Source of the DNA: Ramlibacter sp.
Lineage (GTDB): Bacteria > Pseudomonadota > Gammaproteobacteria > Burkholderiales > Burkholderiaceae_C
Reading direction: 5' to 3'
DNA length: 48,633 bases
Assembly (NCBI GenBank): GCA_013815685.1
Contig: JACDFR010000030.1
Location: 1-48,633 of the forward strand
Shown here: piece after piece, positions 46,048-48,633 of the stretch
Layout of the letters: every line of letters begins with the position of its first letter
Numbering within the stretch: position 1 is the first letter of the stretch
Position numbers and translations under genes: made by a program
The notes under the pieces: model-generated
The model's database searches: none
The model's input: the letters and a program-made list of their open reading frames with translations, nothing else
What the model was told of the DNA's origin: nothing

Positions 46048-46068
46048 GCTCTTCGCAAGCCAGCCGCG

Positions 46069-46099
46069 AACTGCCCGCTTCGGTGGGTCGTTTGCTTTT
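46069..46099 (+). terminator. UUCG-loop terminator after rplY
   Basis: A stem AACTGCCCGC-TTCG-GTGGGTCGTT, with one mismatch and two G-U pairs, is followed by TTGCTTTTG. It lies 22 bases after the rplY stop and looks like an intrinsic terminator. The remaining bases to pth (180-base gap in all) hold no gene. Confidence 0.55.
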
Positions 46100-46228
46100 G
46101 CGCGTCCTGCCTATTCGAGCGAAGCGATAAAGAAGAATGGCGCAGGCGTGGCGCAAAAGTCGCAGAGATATCGGGGCGGAACACGCCGGTTCTGGGACAG
46201 TGCTTGATGGAGATCCGATAATTCACGG

Positions 46229-46837
46229 ATGATCAAAATGTTGGTGGGGCTGGGAAACCCCGGCGCCGAGTACGAGGCCACCCGTCACAACGCCGGTTTC
46301 TGGTGGGTGGAAGCGCTCGCGCGCGAGCTCAAGGCGACCCTGTTGCACGACAAGGGCTACCACGGGCTGGTTGCCCGCACTACGCTGCATGGGCAGACGA
46401 TCTGGTTGCTGAAGCCACAGACCTTCATGAACCTGTCGGGCAAATCGGTCGCGGCCTTGGCGCGCTTCTTCAAGATCCAGCCTGAGGAAATCCTGGTCGC
46501 CCACGACGAGCTCGACGTCGTTCCGGGCCAGGCCAAGCTGAAGTTTGGCGGCAGCCATGCCGGGCACAACGGTCTGCGCGACATCCACGCGCAGTTGGGA
46601 ACTGGCGATTACTGGCGGTTGCGGCTGGGCATCGGCCACCCGGGCGTCAAGTCCGAGGTCATCAACTGGGTGCTGAAAAAGCCCGACGCGCAGCAGCGCA
46701 CCGCCATCGAGGAGTGCGTTGCCCGCACGCTGAAGGCCGTGCCGGCGATGCTGGCGGGCGAGATGGAAAAGGCCACGCTGCTGGTGCACACCGGCAAGCC
46801 GCCCCGGCCCAAGCCGCCCCGGCCCGAGGGAGTTTGA
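46229..46837 (+). CDS. pth: Peptidyl-tRNA hydrolase
   Basis: 202 residues. It hydrolyses the ester of peptidyl-tRNAs released prematurely from ribosomes. Motifs are [20 protein letters not shown] with Asn and catalytic His in RHNAGF, then [24 protein letters not shown] holds the Asp partner, and [13 protein letters not shown] follows. A short Pro/Lys/Arg-rich C-terminal tail ([12 protein letters not shown]) is extra. ATG at 46229 is chosen by the family N-terminus; a second Met three codons later is possible. Confidence 0.97.
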   Translation: MIKMLVGLGNPGAEYEATRHNAGFWWVEALARELKATLLHDKGYHGLVARTTLHGQTIWLLKPQTFMNLSGKSVAALARFFKIQPEEILVAHDELDVVPGQAKLKFGGSHAGHNGLRDIHAQLGTGDYWRLRLGIGHPGVKSEVINWVLKKPDAQQRTAIEECVARTLKAVPAMLAGEMEKATLLVHTGKPPRPKPPRPEGV

Positions 46838-46858
46838 TACAGCGAAGAGGAGGACAGC

Positions 46859-48541
<1,683 letters not shown>

Positions 48542-48590
48542 GGCCCCCACGCTTGCGGTCAAGACCGCGGCGCTGCCCCCCGAGGGGGCC
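48542..48590. repeat. GC-rich dispersed intergenic repeat, copy 2
   Basis: Begins directly at the end of the permease gene: GGCCCCCACG at the left end and CTGCCCCCCGAGGGGGCC at the right, with an internal CGGTCAAGACCG foldback. It is the reverse-complement counterpart of the repeat before recN. A further CGCCCCCACGC at the window edge suggests part of another unit. The last 43 bases hold no gene. Confidence 0.65.
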
Positions 48591-48633
48591 CTCGCGCCTT
48601 GGGGCGGCCCGGCGCCGCTCGACGCCCCCACGC

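Overview
The window looks like a chromosomal segment from a high-GC beta-proteobacterium of the Alcaligenaceae (Bordetella/Achromobacter type). This is inferred from the housekeeping order hrcA / nadK-recN-rapZ / mutY-dynamin-mutM / TPR-lolB-ispE / tRNA-Gln / prs-rplY-pth, a Bug-type solute receptor, and the very GC-rich third codon positions. I could not run a search, so the genus is a guess.

Layout. Positions 1-6.7 kb hold an RlpA-like gene, a scar with remnants of a LysR regulator and a class A beta-lactamase, and two large convergent hybrid sensor kinases. Positions 7.0-8.9 kb hold a patatin-like lipoprotein broken by several frameshifts. Positions 9.1-12.4 kb hold a chromate-resistance locus: a ChrB, a rhodanese-ChrB fusion, and a divergent ChrA transporter. 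Positions 12.7-30.8 kb hold an accessory cluster that resembles a biosynthetic gene cluster. Positions 31.1-32.2 kb hold a beta-propeller gene and a tRNA-Met whose 3' end faces the accessory DNA. From 32.2 kb to the end is conserved core genome.

The accessory cluster is the main find. A leftward operon encodes a 3-dehydroquinate-synthase-II-like enzyme and a DhnA-type class I aldolase. In Streptomyces this pair (GriH/GriI) makes 3-amino-4-hydroxybenzoate from aspartate semialdehyde and dihydroxyacetone phosphate. An extended SDR follows. A divergent rightward run encodes a heme-oxygenase-fold diiron enzyme with all six expected metal ligands, a small cupin, a very unusual membrane protein, an MFS transporter, an exported low-molecular-weight-phosphatase-like protein, a Bug receptor, a superoxide-dismutase-fold protein lacking the usual gateway residues, a PhzS-like flavin monooxygenase, an AMP-forming ligase and a second MFS transporter. 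The membrane protein joins a signal peptide, two rhodanese domains, a YidC/Oxa1 membrane core, a pyruvate-phosphate-dikinase-type ATP-grasp domain and a phosphohistidine swivelling domain.

The cluster plausibly builds, oxidises, activates and exports an aminophenol-carboxylate metabolite; the product is not known to me. Its apparent regulator, a MocR/GntR-aminotransferase protein, is broken by a one-base deletion and has lost the PLP lysine.

Smaller features of interest are a perfect 3 x 24 bp tandem repeat between tRNA-Gln and prs, a run of four hairpins (two terminator-like) in the rplY leader, and a GC-rich dispersed intergenic repeat at about 34.26 kb and 48.56 kb.
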